A stretch of 25,055 nt of DNA, from contig CAYXJR010000063.1 in the NCBI GenBank assembly GCA_964465145.1, positions 1-25,055 of the forward strand. Reading direction: 5' to 3'. How positions within the stretch are numbered: the first letter of the stretch is position 1; each line of letters starts with the position of its first letter. The stretch is from JAUVKA01 sp964465145 (GTDB lineage: Bacteria > Bacteroidota > Bacteroidia > Bacteroidales > UBA12481). Below, piece by piece: positions 22,647 to 25,055 of the stretch. The notes beneath the pieces were generated by a model. That model did not search any database, was not told where the DNA came from, and was given only the letters and a program-made list of their open reading frames with translations. The translations under genes and the position numbers were made by a program.

Positions 22647-25055
22647 CTATTTCATCAACATCATCTTGCGTGTTTCTATAAATCCCTCCGTTACCAAACG
22701 GTAGAAATAGACACCGCTCGGGAAACCCGTAGCGTCCCACGTTACCCGGTAACTGCCAACTTCTCTTTTCACGTCAACCAAGGTGACTACCTTCTGACCG
22801 AGGGCATTGAATACTTTCAAAGTGACATATGCGTTTTCAGGAAGCGCGAAGCTGATCTCTGTTGCCGGATTAAAAGGATTGGGGTAATTCTGGAAGAGGG
22901 CAAATGCTTTAGGAATATCAGATTCTTTTTCAAGATCTTCAACAGAAATTTCTTCGTCCATGGTAAAAGTATCTCCTGAGGTAAATGTCTTTTCTGGCGT
23001 ACCATCCCCGTCAAGATCTACATGAACGGTGACACCTTTCTCACCTTGAGAAAGAGCTTGCCAATCAATTGTGTACTCATGAATTGCATTAGTTGTGGTA
23101 GGAATGTCAGTGCCAGTAAAGGTAGTAGCCGCCCCATTTTTAATGGAAACTATGTCTAATACATAAGTTCCTTCAGCTGTCCCTGATAATTCGTAGCGAT
23201 ACGTATCAGTTGGAAAGAAAGTTGTAACTGTCCCATCACAATACACTGATCTTGAAATTCCGTGTTCTACCTGCCCATTTATCAGGCCTGTAGTCTTTCC
23301 TTGTAAATCATAAACCCGGAGTTCAACTGGACTTTTCACCTTCGCCTGTTCTAGATTGATTGTCTTTTCTAACTCATTCAGAATGCGAATGGCAATTTCT
23401 TCTGAGACCTCTTCTTCAATTTCAACTCCACATTCCTTTATGGCTTTTGACAACAGGAATAGGACTTGTTCATTATTATGAAAGGCTTCCTGTAACATAG
23501 GGAATGTAATCCTACCTATCCTGTTATTTGTGTAGTCTGCAATTGTCCTATCACCGAGATCTTTGAATTTCACTTGGTTAAAAACCGTCGTTACTGCTGC
23601 CTTTATTATAGCATTCTTGGTAGCTTCCTCTTCACCAACAAGTGTACGATCAACAGCATAGTCTACTCCAATGTAAATGTAGTCAGCAACCTTAGCAACT
23701 GCAGGATTGGTAACACCCAGCCCAAACTTTACACTAGCCTCGCAGCCATCCTTTATTCCTTCTGCTAATATCTCTCCTACCTGCAAATTGTTGTCGAAGA
23801 CCTCAGTTGCTGCACAAAAACTCATTTCCGACAGCCTATCATAGGTATAAGACTTCTGTAAATATTTCTCGGCACTTACGATGTCATCTCTATCTAAAGA
23901 ATTTCTTGCATCGATTAGAGCTTTAAAGCTCAAGGAACCATAGTCAATACCTGCTTGATATAACTCATCGTATTTTTCAGTTAGATGTGTCCGTGTTATC
24001 CACGATGTAAACTCTGCCCAAACAGTAGTGACTGCGCTTATAAATGAATTGGGATCAAGGAAATAAGGTGGATATTTGACTTGGCATTTTAATTTATGGT
24101 TGATTCTATCTCTTAATTTAGAAACCATATCAGGTTCTTCAAGAACAATGATGTTATTCGATTCAAAATATTTACCTGCAATTTTACTATCATCTAAATC
24201 ACCATTTCTTGAATTGTATTCCTTAAAATCTTGATCAATACCCATTTGTTTCATGACTAATCGTTCAATTGGCATAGTATGCGAGTCTCTACTCCCCACA
24301 CCATTCCATAGATGAAAATGTAAATGTGGTCCTGTAACATCACCCGTATTACCACTTTTCGCGACAATTTCACCCTGTTTAACAGGACCGCTTTTAATTA
24401 TTATTTCGCTAAGGTGTAAATATACTGTTGTGAAAATTTCACCTGTCGGCACAGTATGTTCAATTGCTAATTCTTTTCCTCCGGCACCACTTGTGTCATC
24501 ATCATACCAATTAACAACACCATCAGCGGGAGCAAGCACATTACTCCCTATAGGCAAGGCAATGTCAATAGCATAAGTATTATCCCAAGTGCCATGATCA
24601 AAATGACTTGCTGAACCATTATTACCCTGCGTTATTTTAAATATTCCTTCACAAGGAGCTTTAAATAAAGGGGCATTTCCATGCCCGGGAACAAAGGTGT
24701 ATACCCTATTGTCCTTTGTCGCTACTGCAATCATAGTTCCATCAGTTGAGATTGCCACATCCTCAAGTTTATCAATCTCAGATGTCCACAGGAGATTCTG
24801 ATGGCGGTCAAAGAGATACATAGTGCAATTAGTTGCTGCCGCTATATAGGTACCGTCGCCTGAAACAGAAACCCCATTAATAGCTCCTGTATTGTAGCTC
24901 CAAACAAATCCTTGGTCACGGTCAAAGAAGTAAAGGCTATTATCTTTCCGATTTCCCGCAGCTACATATTTCCCGTCAGATGATATTGATACAGAATGTT
25001 TACCGCTCCCCAGCCAATCCGTACCCATTACATATTCTTCCCATAAAAGGTTACC
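22647..25055 (-). CDS. Exported protein: beta-propeller-like repeats, M23 peptidase domain, type IX sorting tail (5' partial)
   Basis: The frame is open to the right edge (803 codons visible); upstream of ATG 25028 it reads 'NLLWEEYV', matching the internal repeat 'QNLLWTSEI', so the start lies outside. Order: WD40/PQQ-like repeats (about 10-125; 'VSISSDGKYVAAG', 'VSVSGDGTYIAAA', 'VAISTDGTMIAVA'); M23/LytM metallopeptidase (about 150-247) with 'HGTWDNTYAIDIALPIG', 'YLHLS' and 'GPHLHFHLW' giving the His/Asp zinc ligands; a helical region (about 250-570); a beta domain (about 575-697; 'SPVELRVYDLQGK', 'TFTGTDIPTTTNAIHEYTID'); and a Por/type IX sorting tail (about 715-803; 'ALFQNYPNPFNPATEISFAL', 'LKVFNALGQKV', 'SGVYFYRL'). 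It is predicted to cross the outer membrane by T9SS and may cut peptidoglycan or other peptides at the surface. Confidence 0.85.
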   Translation of the reverse strand, partial: GNLLWEEYVMGTDWLGSGKHSVSISSDGKYVAAGNRKDNSLYFFDRDQGFVWSYNTGAINGVSVSGDGTYIAAATNCTMYLFDRHQNLLWTSEIDKLEDVAISTDGTMIAVATKDNRVYTFVPGHGNAPLFKAPCEGIFKITQGNNGSASHFDHGTWDNTYAIDIALPIGSNVLAPADGVVNWYDDDTSGAGGKELAIEHTVPTGEIFTTVYLHLSEIIIKSGPVKQGEIVAKSGNTGDVTGPHLHFHLWNGVGSRDSHTMPIERLVMKQMGIDQDFKEYNSRNGDLDDSKIAGKYFESNNIIVLEEPDMVSKLRDRINHKLKCQVKYPPYFLDPNSFISAVTTVWAEFTSWITRTHLTEKYDELYQAGIDYGSLSFKALIDARNSLDRDDIVSAEKYLQKSYTYDRLSEMSFCAATEVFDNNLQVGEILAEGIKDGCEASVKFGLGVTNPAVAKVADYIYIGVDYAVDRTLVGEEEATKNAIIKAAVTTVFNQVKFKDLGDRTIADYTNNRIGRITFPMLQEAFHNNEQVLFLLSKAIKECGVEIEEEVSEEIAIRILNELEKTINLEQAKVKSPVELRVYDLQGKTTGLINGQVEHGISRSVYCDGTVTTFFPTDTYRYELSGTAEGTYVLDIVSIKNGAATTFTGTDIPTTTNAIHEYTIDWQALSQGEKGVTVHVDLDGDGTPEKTFTSGDTFTMDEEISVEDLEKESDIPKAFALFQNYPNPFNPATEISFALPENAYVTLKVFNALGQKVVTLVDVKREVGSYRVTWDATGFPSGVYFYRLVTEGFIETRKMMLMK
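22663..22717. repeat. 55-bp direct repeat, copy B (partner 21439-21493)
   Basis: Second copy of the sorting-tail repeat, inside the 3' end of the M23 protein gene. Similarity ends after CCGC at 22717 on the 5' side of the gene, marking the breakpoint of the truncated copy. Confidence 0.8.

Noticed and set aside
22602..22979. 125-codon plus-strand ORF opposite the M23 protein's 3' end
   Set aside because: It is antisense to the well-supported type IX sorting tail and has no recognisable motif.

Overview
The window reads as a chromosomal piece of an uncultured or poorly known member of the FCB (Fibrobacteres-Chlorobi-Bacteroidetes) assemblage, such as an Ignavibacteria-, KSB1-, Calditrichota- or Marinimicrobia-like lineage. 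The clearest clue is the right-hand gene. Its C-terminus is a textbook type IX secretion (Por) sorting tail, with an NYPNPFNP start, a 'LKVFNALGQKV' core and an SGVYFYRL end, and a second orphan copy of such a tail lies nearby. The DNA is AT-rich with several local composition changes. No tRNA, rRNA or CRISPR array is visible.

Region 1 (1-16118, all + strand) is a polysaccharide biosynthesis cluster of the Wzx/Wzy type. Its genes, in order, are: an initiating polyprenyl-phosphate sugar-1-phosphate transferase (5' end outside the window), a WecG/TagA-type GT26 transferase, a GDP-mannose 3,5-epimerase-like enzyme, a Wzx-type flippase, a GT-B transferase, two methyltransferases, a GT9 (heptosyltransferase-like) transferase, an O-antigen polymerase/ligase-like membrane protein, a GT2 transferase, a GT4 transferase, a nucleotidyltransferase-thymidylate-kinase-like fusion, an aminoglycoside-phosphotransferase-like kinase and a final GT4 transferase. 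Many genes overlap by 1-23 bp (ATGA and TAATG junctions), which suggests cotranscription. The likely product is a methylated surface heteropolysaccharide, possibly containing L-galactose or L-gulose. No chain-length regulator or outer-membrane exporter (Wzc/Wza) is in the window.

Region 2 (about 16140-18058) is a graveyard of mobile elements with no intact gene. It holds an IS200/IS605-like scrap with two matching hairpins, a frameshifted ISL3-type transposase remnant, and a decayed IS3-family element with recognisable terminal inverted repeats. That IS3 element has an amber codon in orfA, an internal deletion of the catalytic core, and a 114-bp MITE-like insertion in orfB bounded by a 6-bp target duplication.

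Region 3 (18081-25055) encodes envelope or secreted proteins. On the + strand, starting 22 bp after the IS end, is a 1080-residue exported multidomain protein with a peptidoglycan-binding-like C-terminus, closed by a rho-independent terminator. On the - strand are a putative lipoprotein with a damaged signal sequence, an orphan sorting tail, an orphan signal-peptide ORF, and a large protein (5' end outside the window) that joins beta-propeller-like repeats, an M23 peptidase domain, a helical region, a beta domain and the type IX sorting tail.

The least conventional parts are the kinase/nucleotidyltransferase pair at 12514-14940, the nested MITE at 17451-17564, and the rearranged sorting-tail region at 21423-22717.
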